Both the position numbers and the translations under genes were made by a program. The notes below the pieces were generated by a model, which made no database searches, had not been told where the DNA came from, and was given only the letters and a program-made list of their open reading frames with translations. Below, in pieces: positions 1 through 6,162 of a stretch of 13,212 bases of DNA. Numbering within the stretch: position 1 is the stretch's first letter; each line of letters begins with the position of its first letter. The DNA lies in assembly GCA_948517135.1 (NCBI GenBank), contig CAORJJ010000063.1, forward strand, positions 1 to 13,212, read 5' to 3'. The stretch is from an uncultured Clostridia bacterium. GTDB taxonomy: Bacteria > Bacillota > Clostridia > TANB77 > CAG-508.

Positions 1-3
1 TTA

Positions 4-80
4 GTAGAATATTTTTAAAGAAAATAGGGAATCTCAAACTTGTTTTGAGGGCGCTATTTTCTTTAAAAATTTAATTCTAC
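4..80. repeat. Long imperfect inverted repeat with inner hairpin
   Basis: Arms at 4-27 and 54-80 are complementary over about 24 bp, apart from a 3-nt insertion (TTA) in the right arm. They begin GTAGAAT and end ATTCTAC. Inside is a smaller stem, CTCAAA (33-38) with TTTGAG (44-49), closed by a 5-nt loop. No T-run follows the inner stem, so this is not a typical intrinsic terminator. The arm sequence resembles the inner arms of the element at 11842-11936. It may be part of one repeat family whose left end lies outside the window. Confidence 0.7.
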
Positions 81-149
81 TTTAAAATATGGCGGATTAC
101 CGAGAACTTTAAATGAAGAAAATATATTATCAAAATATATATTATAAAT

Positions 150-176
150 AAAAATTACTCACCCAAATAACAATTT
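150..176 (+). repeat. 27-nt direct repeat, copy 1 (TTACTCAC box)
   Basis: The sequence is AAAAA, TTACTCAC, CC, AAATAACAATTT. It matches 11955-11981 at 25 of 27 positions in the same orientation; only the central CC/TT differs. The TTACTCAC core also appears inverted at 11811-11818. Here it lies about 60 bp upstream of the sleB start. It is probably the right end of an intergenic repeated element, since the inverted repeat at 4-80 also resembles the second copy. Confidence 0.65.
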
Positions 177-238
177 CTTGCATAAAAAATAAAATTTGGA
201 AAAAAATATAAATAAATTTTATAAAGGAAAGTGAAGAT

Positions 239-904
239 ATGAAAAAAAAGATTTTATTTATTCTAAGTTTAATTTTAATTATTAGCATAATTATTTTTGT
301 TCCGACATACAATTATGCATTATCAAAATATGGTTCAAGAGGAAATGAAGTAAAGAAAATACAAGAAAAATTAAAAGCTTGGGGATATTATTCAGGAAGT
401 GCAGATGGAATTTATGGAAGTCAAACATTTGAAGCTGTAAAAAAATTTCAAAGAAAAAATAATTTGCAAGTAGATGGTGTTGCAGGTGAAAAAACTCTTG
501 CAGCATTAGGTATAACATCATCTAGTAAACCAGCTTCAGGAAATTCTAGTAATAATACAGACTTAAATTTATTAAGTAAATTAGTTTATGCAGAAGCAAG
601 AGGCGAACCATATAAGGGAATGGTTGCGGTTGCTGCAAGTGTATTAAATAGAGTTGCAAATTCTAAATTTCCAAATACAATTGCAGGAGTAATATATCAA
701 TCAGGTGCATATACATGTGTTGCTGATGGACAAATAAATTTATCACCTAATGAACAAGCTAGAAAAGCAGCACAAGATGCAATAAATGGCTGGGATCCAA
801 CATCAGGGTGTATTTATTATTTTAACCCTAATACAGCAACATCAGGCTGGATATGGAGTAGACCTCAAGTTATGACAATTGGAAAACATATTTTTTGTAA
901 ATAA
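239..904 (+). CDS. sleB: SleB-type spore cortex-lytic enzyme
   Basis: This is a predicted secreted peptidoglycan hydrolase that degrades spore cortex during germination. SleB family members are lytic transglycosylases acting on muramic-lactam-containing glycan. The 221-residue protein has an N-terminal signal or anchor segment (residues 5-27). A PG_binding_1 domain follows (about 34-91, with GxxGxxVxxxQxxL-like spacing and DGIYG), then a short Ser/Asn-rich linker, then a Hydrolase_2 (SleB/CwlJ) domain (about 110-221). The conserved YAEARGE motif contains the likely catalytic Glu119. The PG-binding domain plus signal peptide favours SleB over CwlJ. The ATG at 239 has an AAAGGA ribosome site from 223. 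The gene appears monocistronic, because a strong promoter for the next genes starts directly after its stop. A forespore sigma-G promoter would be expected, but only a weak GCATA match (180-184) is visible. No ypeB partner gene is present on its downstream side. Confidence 0.88.
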   Translation: MKKKILFILSLILIISIIIFVPTYNYALSKYGSRGNEVKKIQEKLKAWGYYSGSADGIYGSQTFEAVKKFQRKNNLQVDGVAGEKTLAALGITSSSKPASGNSSNNTDLNLLSKLVYAEARGEPYKGMVAVAASVLNRVANSKFPNTIAGVIYQSGAYTCVADGQINLSPNEQARKAAQDAINGWDPTSGCIYYFNPNTATSGWIWSRPQVMTIGKHIFCK

Positions 905-906
905 AA

Positions 907-935
907 TTGACAAAAACTCAACAAATTGGTAATAT
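907..935 (+). promoter_or_regulatory. Sigma-A promoter, extended -10, for yqeG operon
   Basis: A perfect TTGACA (907-912), a 17-bp spacer and TAATAT (930-935) preceded by TG at 927-928 form a near-consensus vegetative promoter with an extended -10. It begins three bases after the sleB stop and lies about 55 bp before the yqeG start. It separates a spore gene from a housekeeping transcription unit. Confidence 0.8.
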
Positions 936-990
936 ATGTGTAATACAAATAAAATTTTTGAATAAATACAAAAATTTTAAGGAGAAGTAA

Positions 991-1488
991 ATGACAATAT
1001 ATCCCAATTTTTATTTTAAAAAAGTTACAGAAATTAAACCAGAATTTTTAAAGGAAAATAATATAAAAGCTTTAATATTAGATGTAGATAATACTTTATT
1101 AGATTTTGATTTGAATTATGTTGATGGATTACTAGAATGGTACAACAATATAAAAGAAAATGGAATTAAATGTATAATTGTATCTAATAGTAATAAAACT
1201 AAAAAGGTGGAAATGGTAGCAAATTTTCTAAATATATCATATATAAAATTTGCTACAAAACCACTTAAAAGAGGTTTTAAAAAAGCTATAAAAGAATTAG
1301 ATCTGCCTGAAAAAAATATAGCAGCAGTAGGTGATCAAATATTTACAGATGTAATTGGTGCAAATAGAATGAAAATGAATTCAATTTTAGTAGAACCTTT
1401 AGCTGAAAAAGATATTTGGATGACAAAGTTTAAAAGACCTATTGAAAATTTAATAATAAAGAAATATTTAAAGAAAATAAATGGGTAG
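991..1488 (+). CDS. yqeG: YqeG family HAD IIIA-type phosphatase
   Basis: This is a small cytoplasmic haloacid dehalogenase-superfamily phosphatase, 165 residues and close to the usual size of Firmicute YqeG (about 170). All four HAD motifs are visible. Motif I is LDVDNTL, with nucleophile Asp31 and general acid Asp33. Motif II is IIVSNSNK, with Ser65. Motif III is the lysine in ATKP (Lys90). Motif IV is VGDQIFTD, with Asp115 and Asp120. There is no cap insertion, as expected for subclass III. The physiological substrate of YqeG is not established to my knowledge. The start has an AAGGAG site at 979-984, 6 nt before the ATG. It is the first gene after a strong promoter and is followed after 6 nt by the prepilin-type peptidase gene. 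Confidence 0.9.
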   Translation: MTIYPNFYFKKVTEIKPEFLKENNIKALILDVDNTLLDFDLNYVDGLLEWYNNIKENGIKCIIVSNSNKTKKVEMVANFLNISYIKFATKPLKRGFKKAIKELDLPEKNIAAVGDQIFTDVIGANRMKMNSILVEPLAEKDIWMTKFKRPIENLIIKKYLKKING

Positions 1489-1494
1489 GAAATA

Positions 1495-2262
1495 ATGTAT
1501 TTTAATAATGTATTTATAGGTTATTATGTTTTAATTGCTTTTTGTGGATTGATAGTTGGAAAATTTATAGCATGGTGTAATATAAGAATTCCAGAAAATA
1601 AAAAGATATTTTCTAAAGAATTTTTTAAGGAAAACAAAAATGGATTAAAACTAAATTATATTTTTATGATAATTGTCGCAATTATATATGTATGCTTATT
1701 ATATAAATTTGGAATTGAAAAAGAAGATGTATTAAAAAATTTAGACTTGATTAAATTTTTAATATTAACTCCAATGTTAATATTAGCTTTTTCAATAGAC
1801 TCATCTCATAGAATTCTTCCAAACAGATTAAATTTAACAATATTAGAAATTGGGCTAATAATAACATTTGTGTATGGAATTTCAAATGTAAATATGGCAA
1901 AAGATTATATTGTTGGAATGTTTATAGGAGCACTTATTTTTTCAGTTATAACGTTATTAGGATGGATAATAACTGGAAAAGAAGCAATGGGACTCGGAGA
2001 TGTTAAATTTATGGTTGCAATTGGTTTGTACTTTGGTGCAAATACTATTGTAGAAATTTCTTTACTTGCTTTTGTTGTTGCAGCAGTGTTTTCAATAATA
2101 TTACTATTTGTAAGAATATTAATATTAAAAAAGAAGGATGATTACATAGCTTTTGGACCTTTTCTAGCAATGTCAGCTATTGTTTGTATATTTTTACCAT
2201 CTAATTTAGTATTAGATTCTTTTTTAAGTTTTTGCAAAGTTATAAGTAACCAAATTTTATAA
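1495..2262 (+). CDS. A24 family prepilin-type peptidase
   Basis: This is a polytopic membrane aspartyl protease of the type IV prepilin peptidase family, which cleaves the leader of type IV pilin-like or competence pseudopilin precursors. At 255 residues it is near normal length. The two catalytic aspartates are visible as Asp102 (SIDSSHRILPN) and Asp169 in the GxGD motif (MGLGDVKF). About seven hydrophobic segments are present. The N-terminal region that normally carries the N-methylase domain keeps the NIRIPENKK stretch, but it lacks the paired CxxC cysteines that bind zinc in Gram-negative PilD. Methylation ability is therefore uncertain. The start lies 6 nt after the yqeG stop, with GGTAGGAA overlapping that stop. 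No pilin or secretion ATPase gene is in the window, so its substrates are encoded elsewhere. Confidence 0.85.
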   Translation: MYFNNVFIGYYVLIAFCGLIVGKFIAWCNIRIPENKKIFSKEFFKENKNGLKLNYIFMIIVAIIYVCLLYKFGIEKEDVLKNLDLIKFLILTPMLILAFSIDSSHRILPNRLNLTILEIGLIITFVYGISNVNMAKDYIVGMFIGALIFSVITLLGWIITGKEAMGLGDVKFMVAIGLYFGANTIVEISLLAFVVAAVFSIILLFVRILILKKKDDYIAFGPFLAMSAIVCIFLPSNLVLDSFLSFCKVISNQIL

Positions 2263-2287
2263 AAAATTTTTTGAGAGGATGATATAT

Positions 2288-3355
2288 ATGAATCCAAGAA
2301 TTAAGTGGTTAAGAAATCAATTAAGTTCATTAAAACTAGAGGGGATGATAATATCTAATCCAGTAAATGTTAGATATTTAACAGGTCTTTCTGAAGAAGG
2401 CTTTTTGATAATTGCGCCAAAGGAAAATATATTTGTTACAGATAGCAGATATATAGAAAGTGTAAATAGAAAATTAACTATAAGTGATGAAATTGTTAGT
2501 TATAATTCAAAAGATCTTAGTAAATATGATTATGAATCAATTTTTATGACAAATGATAATGTTGGATTTGAAGAAAATTATGTTACTTATGAAAAATATA
2601 AAAATTATTTACATACATATCAAGTAAATTTACTTGAAACAGAAGGACTAATAGAGAATGCACGTATAGTAAAAGATGAAGAAGAAATTGAATATATTAC
2701 AAAAGCATGTGAAATTACAGATAAAGCATTTGAATATATTATAAGAAATATAAAAGAAGGAATGACAGAAAAAGAAGTTGCTTTTGAAATTGAAAAGTTT
2801 ATGATTCAAAATGGTGCTGATGGTTTAGCATTTGAATCTATTGTCGCTTTTGGTGAAAATACATCAATGCCACATTGTGTTCCAACTGATAGAAGAGTAG
2901 AAAAAGGAGATATAATACAATTCGATATTGGTGCTAGATATAAAGGATATTGTTCTGATTTTTCACGAGTAATTTTTGCAGAAGAAGTTAAAGAAGAATA
3001 TAAAGAGGCATATGAATTTGTTTTAGAACAGCAAAGAAAGATAAGTTCACTTTTAAGAGATGGTGCGAATGTAAAGACAGTAATTAAAGATAGAGAAACA
3101 GAGTATAAATTAAAAAATTATGATATACTGCATGCATTTGGTCATGGTGTTGGAATAGATATTCATGAAAAACCTATATTAAGATCGAAACAGGATTATA
3201 TATTAAAAGAAAATTCTATTATTGCAATAGAACCAGGAGTGTATAAAGCAGGAAAATTCGGAATGAGAATAGAAGACACATTTATTGTTGGAAAAACAGA
3301 ATGTAGAAATTTAACAAAGTCTAAAAAAGATTATACAGTAATAAAATTAGGATAA
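2288..3355 (+). CDS. yqhT: M24 family Xaa-Pro peptidase (YqhT-like)
   Basis: This is a cytoplasmic metallopeptidase expected to release an N-terminal residue before proline, or to cleave X-Pro dipeptides. An N-terminal creatinase-like domain (about 1-120) is followed by the pita-bread M24 catalytic domain (about 128-350). All five metal ligands are present: Asp213 and Asp224 (FDIGARYKGYCSDF), His286 (FGHGVG), Glu315 (AIEPGVY) and Glu329 (RIEDT). I chose the ATG at 2288 (355 residues, MNPRIKW). The in-frame ATG at 2279 touches the GAGAGG ribosome site (2273-2278), whereas 2288 leaves a 9-nt spacing. The gene lies 25 nt after the prepilin peptidase gene. Its position directly before efp matches the yqhT-efp order in Bacillus. 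The spoIIIA genes that follow there are absent here. Confidence 0.9.
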   Translation: MNPRIKWLRNQLSSLKLEGMIISNPVNVRYLTGLSEEGFLIIAPKENIFVTDSRYIESVNRKLTISDEIVSYNSKDLSKYDYESIFMTNDNVGFEENYVTYEKYKNYLHTYQVNLLETEGLIENARIVKDEEEIEYITKACEITDKAFEYIIRNIKEGMTEKEVAFEIEKFMIQNGADGLAFESIVAFGENTSMPHCVPTDRRVEKGDIIQFDIGARYKGYCSDFSRVIFAEEVKEEYKEAYEFVLEQQRKISSLLRDGANVKTVIKDRETEYKLKNYDILHAFGHGVGIDIHEKPILRSKQDYILKENSIIAIEPGVYKAGKFGMRIEDTFIVGKTECRNLTKSKKDYTVIKLG

Positions 3356-3359
3356 ACTA

Positions 3360-3391
3360 TTGATTCAAAAGGAAAAATATGTTAATATAAT
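3360..3391 (+). promoter_or_regulatory. Probable promoter of efp
   Basis: A TTGATT (3360-3365) is followed at 17 bp by TTAATA (3383-3388), with an overlapping perfect TATAAT at 3386-3391 (20-bp spacing from the same -35). The exact -10 is uncertain. The site lies 40 bp before the efp start in the only sizeable gap of this gene run. Confidence 0.5.
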
Positions 3392-3427
3392 ATGTAGTTT
3401 AAATAAAACGAAAAGGAGAGAATTAGT

Positions 3428-3994
3428 ATGGCAGATGTATATATGGCAGGAGATTTAAGAAATAACACAACATTTGAATTAGATGGAAACGTTTTCAAAG
3501 TTGTTGAATTTCAACATGTAAAACCAGGAAAAGGAGCAGCTTTTGTTAGAGTAAAAATGAAAAATGTAATAACAGGAGCAGTTATTGAAAGAACATTCAA
3601 TCCATCTGAAAAATTACAAGGTGCTGAAATAGAAAAAAGAGATATGCAATATTTATATCAAGATGAAGGTTTATATTATTTCATGGATAATGAAACATAT
3701 GAACAAATACCATTAAATGAAGAACAATTAGGAGATGCTTTAAAATATATAAAAGAAAATATGAATGTTACAGTATTATCTTTTAAAGGAAAAGTATTTA
3801 ATGTAGAACCACCAATGTTTGTTGAACTAGAAGTTACATATACAGAACCAGGATTTAGTGGAAATACAACAACAACATCTGGTAAACCAGCAACATTAGA
3901 AAATGGTTTAGAAATATCAGTTCCATTATTCGTAAATATTGGTGATGTTATCAGAATAGATACAAGAACTGGTGAATACATGGAAAGAATTTAA
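3428..3994 (+). CDS. efp: Translation elongation factor P
   Basis: EF-P binds ribosomes stalled at polyproline stretches and promotes peptide-bond formation. The protein has 188 residues, against about 185 usually. An N-terminal KOW-like domain (1-65) is followed by two OB-fold domains. The loop that enters the peptidyl-transferase centre is visible as HVKPGKGAAFVRVK, with Lys35 at the tip. This lysine is post-translationally modified in many bacteria; in Bacillus subtilis it carries 5-aminopentanol. The C-terminal signature GDVIRIDTRTGEYMERI is intact. An AAGGAG site at 3413-3418 precedes the ATG. The stop codon (3992-3994) overlaps, on the opposite strand, the stop of the M23 peptidase gene (3991-3993). 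A terminator hairpin follows 20 nt later. Confidence 0.97.
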   Translation: MADVYMAGDLRNNTTFELDGNVFKVVEFQHVKPGKGAAFVRVKMKNVITGAVIERTFNPSEKLQGAEIEKRDMQYLYQDEGLYYFMDNETYEQIPLNEEQLGDALKYIKENMNVTVLSFKGKVFNVEPPMFVELEVTYTEPGFSGNTTTTSGKPATLENGLEISVPLFVNIGDVIRIDTRTGEYMERI

Positions 3995-4576
3995 TTAAAA
4001 AAGTTTAAAGGATTGACGGCTATGCCGTCTTTTTTTATTGTAAGATGTAGATGGCATCCAGTTGTTGCACCATTTGTTGGATTTCCATTAGAGTCTTTGT
4101 ATGGATTATTAGGAATATTATAAATATTTTTAGGACCAACTTTTCCAATAATATCTCCTTTATCAATTTTGTCTCCAAGATTTACTAAAAAAATGGGAGA
4201 AAGATGACAATAAGAAACTGATATATTATTATTAGAGATTATAATAGTGCAACCGATTGGCTCCATTAAATCCTACATAATCAACCTTTCCATTGGCTAC
4301 AGAATATACGAGCGTATTTTGAGGAGCTGAAATATCTATACCAGAGTGATTTGATGAACTTCCATTTACTGGAGATTTTCTTGGACCAAAATAAGATGTT
4401 ATTGTATGAAAACCTGGAATTGGCCAAAAGAAGTTGCTAGAAGAAAAGTAATAATCAGAAATTACATTTTCTGTTGAAGTTAATTTAGATAAGTAAAAAT
4501 TGGAAAAAATAATAATATTAGAAAAAATGATTAAAATAATAAGTATTGTAAAAAAGAATGAAGTAAAACTATTAAT
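3991..4576 (-). pseudogene. M23 (LytM-type) membrane-anchored peptidase, frameshifted
   Basis: Read from 4576, the minus strand encodes a hydrophobic anchor (residues 7-27) and then FWPIPGFHTITSYFGPR. A HSGID motif follows (His77, Asp81 as zinc ligands), then VANGKVDYVGFNGAN. The frame then runs to a stop at 4234-4232. One base on, the other frame continues exactly as M23 domains do: GCTIIISNNN, CHLSP, LGDKIDKGDIIGKVG, GCHLHLTI (HxH) and GIAVNPLNFF. A single extra base near 4255 thus splits a gene that would otherwise encode about 194 residues with all zinc ligands. A strong AAGGAGG site (4590-4584) precedes an ATT codon at 4576; no ATG, GTG or TTG is near it. Family members are envelope endopeptidases or sporulation proteins like SpoIIQ. 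It may be a pseudogene, a sequencing error or a recoded gene. Confidence 0.75.
4015..4036 (+). terminator. Intrinsic terminator of efp
   Basis: GACGGC (4015-4020), a TAT loop and GCCGTC (4024-4029) are followed by seven T residues (4030-4036). This is a classic Rho-independent terminator and a rare GC-rich patch in this DNA. Read on the minus strand, the same bases encode DGIAV near the C-terminus of the M23 peptidase, so the hairpin lies inside a convergent coding sequence. Confidence 0.9.
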
Positions 4577-4611
4577 AAAAATACCTCCTTAATTGATAAA
4601 AAAGAATATAA

Positions 4612-4641
4612 AAAAACTAGATTTTATTCAAATCTAGTTTT
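4612..4641 (-). terminator. Intrinsic terminator after tRNA-Trp
   Basis: Read on the minus strand directly after the tRNA CCA end, a long stem AAAACTAGATTT, a 5-nt loop and AAATCTAGTTTT continue into a T-rich stretch. It is AT-rich but long and perfect. It would stop the tRNA transcript before the M23 gene, so that gene would need its own promoter or read-through. Confidence 0.75.
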
Positions 4642-4716
4642 TGGCAGGGGTAGAAGGACTCGAACCCTCACAGGCGGTTTTGGAGACCGATGTGCTACCA
4701 TTGACACTATACCCCT
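4642..4716 (-). tRNA. tRNA-Trp (anticodon CCA)
   Basis: The minus strand folds into a full cloverleaf. The acceptor stem is AGGGGTA/TACCCCT, with discriminator G and an encoded 3' CCA. The D stem is GTGT/GCAC with one wobble. The anticodon loop CTCCAAA gives anticodon CCA, and the T arm is GAGGG-TTCGAGT-CCTTC. The outermost anticodon-stem pair (T:C) is a mismatch. It decodes UGG. It stands alone with its own promoter and terminator. Confidence 0.96.
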
Positions 4717-4736
4717 AAATGAAATTAACAATTAAT

Positions 4737-4765
4737 ATAATAACATATACTAAATTATAATTCAA
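4737..4765 (-). promoter_or_regulatory. Sigma-A promoter, extended -10, for tRNA-Trp
   Basis: On the minus strand, TTGAAT (4765-4760), a 17-bp spacer and TATTAT (4742-4737) preceded by TGT form a good vegetative promoter. It lies 20 bp before the tRNA 5' end, which suits a short tRNA leader. Confidence 0.7.
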
Positions 4766-4856
4766 GAAGATTTTTAAAAAATATTAATAAATTTTGAAAA
4801 TGCTTTTATTATATGGAATACAAATTTTTAGATAAAATAATTCCAAAAAAAAGGTA

Positions 4857-4885
4857 TTGCAAAGGAAATTTAGAAATGTTAAAAT
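4857..4885 (+). promoter_or_regulatory. Sigma-A promoter, extended -10, for the sortase/TelA operon
   Basis: TTGCAA (4857-4862), a 17-bp spacer and TAAAAT (4880-4885) preceded by TGT form the only good promoter between the divergent tRNA-Trp gene and the surface protein gene. It lies about 40 bp before that start and would drive the seven-gene run ending at 11631. Confidence 0.65.
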
Positions 4886-4924
4886 ATTATTAGTATTAAT
4901 TTTTTAATAGTGAAAGGGGAAAAA

Positions 4925-5512
4925 ATGAGTAAAATATCAAAATTATTAGTTATGGCACTTGTAGTTTTAGCTGTAATTACAATGTCTTTAAATGTTAATG
5001 CAGGAACAAAAGAATTAACAGAGTATGTTACAAATTATCATGTTATCAATGGAATGATGTTTGAATTAACAAATAGTCAAAAAACAGCTATAAGAGATGA
5101 TCTTGCAAAAAATGTAAATGATTCACAAGCTGATACAGCATATGCAAAAATTATGGAAGCAGAAAAATTAGTTACAGATTCAGGTGTAAAAGATGTTGCA
5201 AATTTAAGTGCTGATGTAAAATCAAAAATTATTTCATTAGCTACAGATGCTGCTAGTGCAGTTGGACTAACATTAAAAGTTAATACATCTGATAATACAT
5301 ATACATTAACACGTAATTCTAAAGTTTTAGCTTCTGGAAAAGTTGAATCTTTAATTACAAAAGATGTAGCTTCTTTACCAGGAAATATAAATACATCTAC
5401 AACAAAACCAGCAGGAGAAACATTATTATATACAGGTGCTAACTATGCAGTATATGCAGTAGTAGTTTTAGCAATTGTTGCCGTTGCAGTCGTTGTAAAA
5501 AAAAGAGCATAA
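4925..5512 (+). CDS. Secreted protein with atypical sortase sorting signal (LLYTG)
   Basis: The 195-residue protein starts with a signal peptide (MSKISKLLVMALVVLAV) likely cleaved after NVNA (about residue 26). About 130 residues of Lys/Asp/Thr/Ala-rich sequence of no family I recognise come next, with a helical, repeat-free middle (about 30-110). The C-terminus has the layout of a cell-wall sorting signal: LLYTG at 167-171, a hydrophobic stretch (about 174-191), then KKRA. LLYTG matches LPXTG except for Leu in place of Pro. The sortase gene begins 7 nt downstream, so this is very likely its dedicated substrate. The ATG at 4925 is preferred over the in-frame GTG at 4910, because AAAGGGG (4913-4918) lies between them at proper spacing. 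The surface role is unknown. It could also simply be membrane-anchored by its tail. Confidence 0.75.
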   Translation: MSKISKLLVMALVVLAVITMSLNVNAGTKELTEYVTNYHVINGMMFELTNSQKTAIRDDLAKNVNDSQADTAYAKIMEAEKLVTDSGVKDVANLSADVKSKIISLATDAASAVGLTLKVNTSDNTYTLTRNSKVLASGKVESLITKDVASLPGNINTSTTKPAGETLLYTGANYAVYAVVVLAIVAVAVVVKKRA

Positions 5513-5519
5513 TCTGTAA

Positions 5520-6140
5520 ATGATAAAAAATATATTAAAAAGTATAAAAGCAGCTATTATTTCGTTAATAGTTGCTTTTTTGTTTGTACTTTTAATTAGT
5601 TGTATTGTAATAAAGGTTAGTAAAGAAAAATTTGAAATGGCAACGAACCTTTTACAAATAATAACAATTAGTGAAAATAATGTTCAAACAATAACTCCAG
5701 TTTTAGAAGGAGATGTATTAGTAAATTATCCAACATATGGAAGTAAATATGCTAATATAAAAATAGAAAGTATTAATGTAGATTTACCAGTATATTATGG
5801 TGCAACATATAATATTTTAAAAAGTGGTGTTGCTCATGATGATATATCATATTTTCCAGGAGAAGGTGGAAGTGTAGTTATGGCTGGTCATAATTTTAAG
5901 TCTTTTCTTGCTAATTTACCAAAAGCTGAAATTGGTGATGAAATATTATTAGATACGACATATGGAACATTTAAATATGAAATACATGAAACAAAGATTA
6001 TTGATGAAACAGCAACAGAGGAAGTTCCAATACAAAAAGAAAAAGAAATTTTAATGTTATATACATGTTGGCCAATAAATAACATTGGTCATGCTACTCA
6101 AAGATATGTAGTATATGCAAATTTGGTTGAAGCAGAGTAA
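5520..6140 (+). CDS. Class D-like sortase
   Basis: This is a membrane-anchored cysteine transpeptidase that cleaves surface proteins at a sorting motif and attaches them to peptidoglycan or to other proteins. Its 206 residues comprise an N-terminal anchor (10-32), a linker and the sortase beta-barrel (about 65-203). The catalytic triad is visible: His124 (MAGHNF), Cys183 (LYTCWP) and Arg195 (TQRYVVYA). The short N-terminal part, YTCWP and RYVVYA look like class D rather than class B enzymes; the class call is from memory of the families. There is no clear ribosome site before the ATG. It follows the substrate gene by 7 nt, so translational coupling is likely. The expected substrate is the LLYTG protein just upstream. 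Confidence 0.88.
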   Translation: MIKNILKSIKAAIISLIVAFLFVLLISCIVIKVSKEKFEMATNLLQIITISENNVQTITPVLEGDVLVNYPTYGSKYANIKIESINVDLPVYYGATYNILKSGVAHDDISYFPGEGGSVVMAGHNFKSFLANLPKAEIGDEILLDTTYGTFKYEIHETKIIDETATEEVPIQKEKEILMLYTCWPINNIGHATQRYVVYANLVEAE

Positions 6141-6162
6141 TTTTTAGGAGGAAGGATATAGA

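Noticed and set aside
150..176. The TTACTCAC box as an intrinsic terminator on the minus strand
   Set aside because: The stem needs two G:T pairs and is almost all A:T. At this copy there is no minus-strand gene ending here, so a repeat-end explanation fits both copies better.
180..211. Sigma-G promoter for sleB
   Set aside because: GCATA at 180-184 fits a -35, but the -10 region is only a run of A with TATA and lacks a clear CATACTA-like match.
3676..3981. Open frame of 101 codons on the minus strand inside efp
   Set aside because: It lies fully opposite a certain efp gene, has no ribosome site and no recognisable protein features. It is a shadow of AT-rich coding sequence.
4612..4641. M23 gene co-transcribed with tRNA-Trp
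   Set aside because: A long perfect stem with a T-run directly after the tRNA should end most transcripts, so co-transcription is not assumed.
4910..4924. GTG start five codons upstream for the surface protein
   Set aside because: Those codons contain the AAAGGGG ribosome site for the ATG at 4925, and the signal peptide is better formed from the later start.
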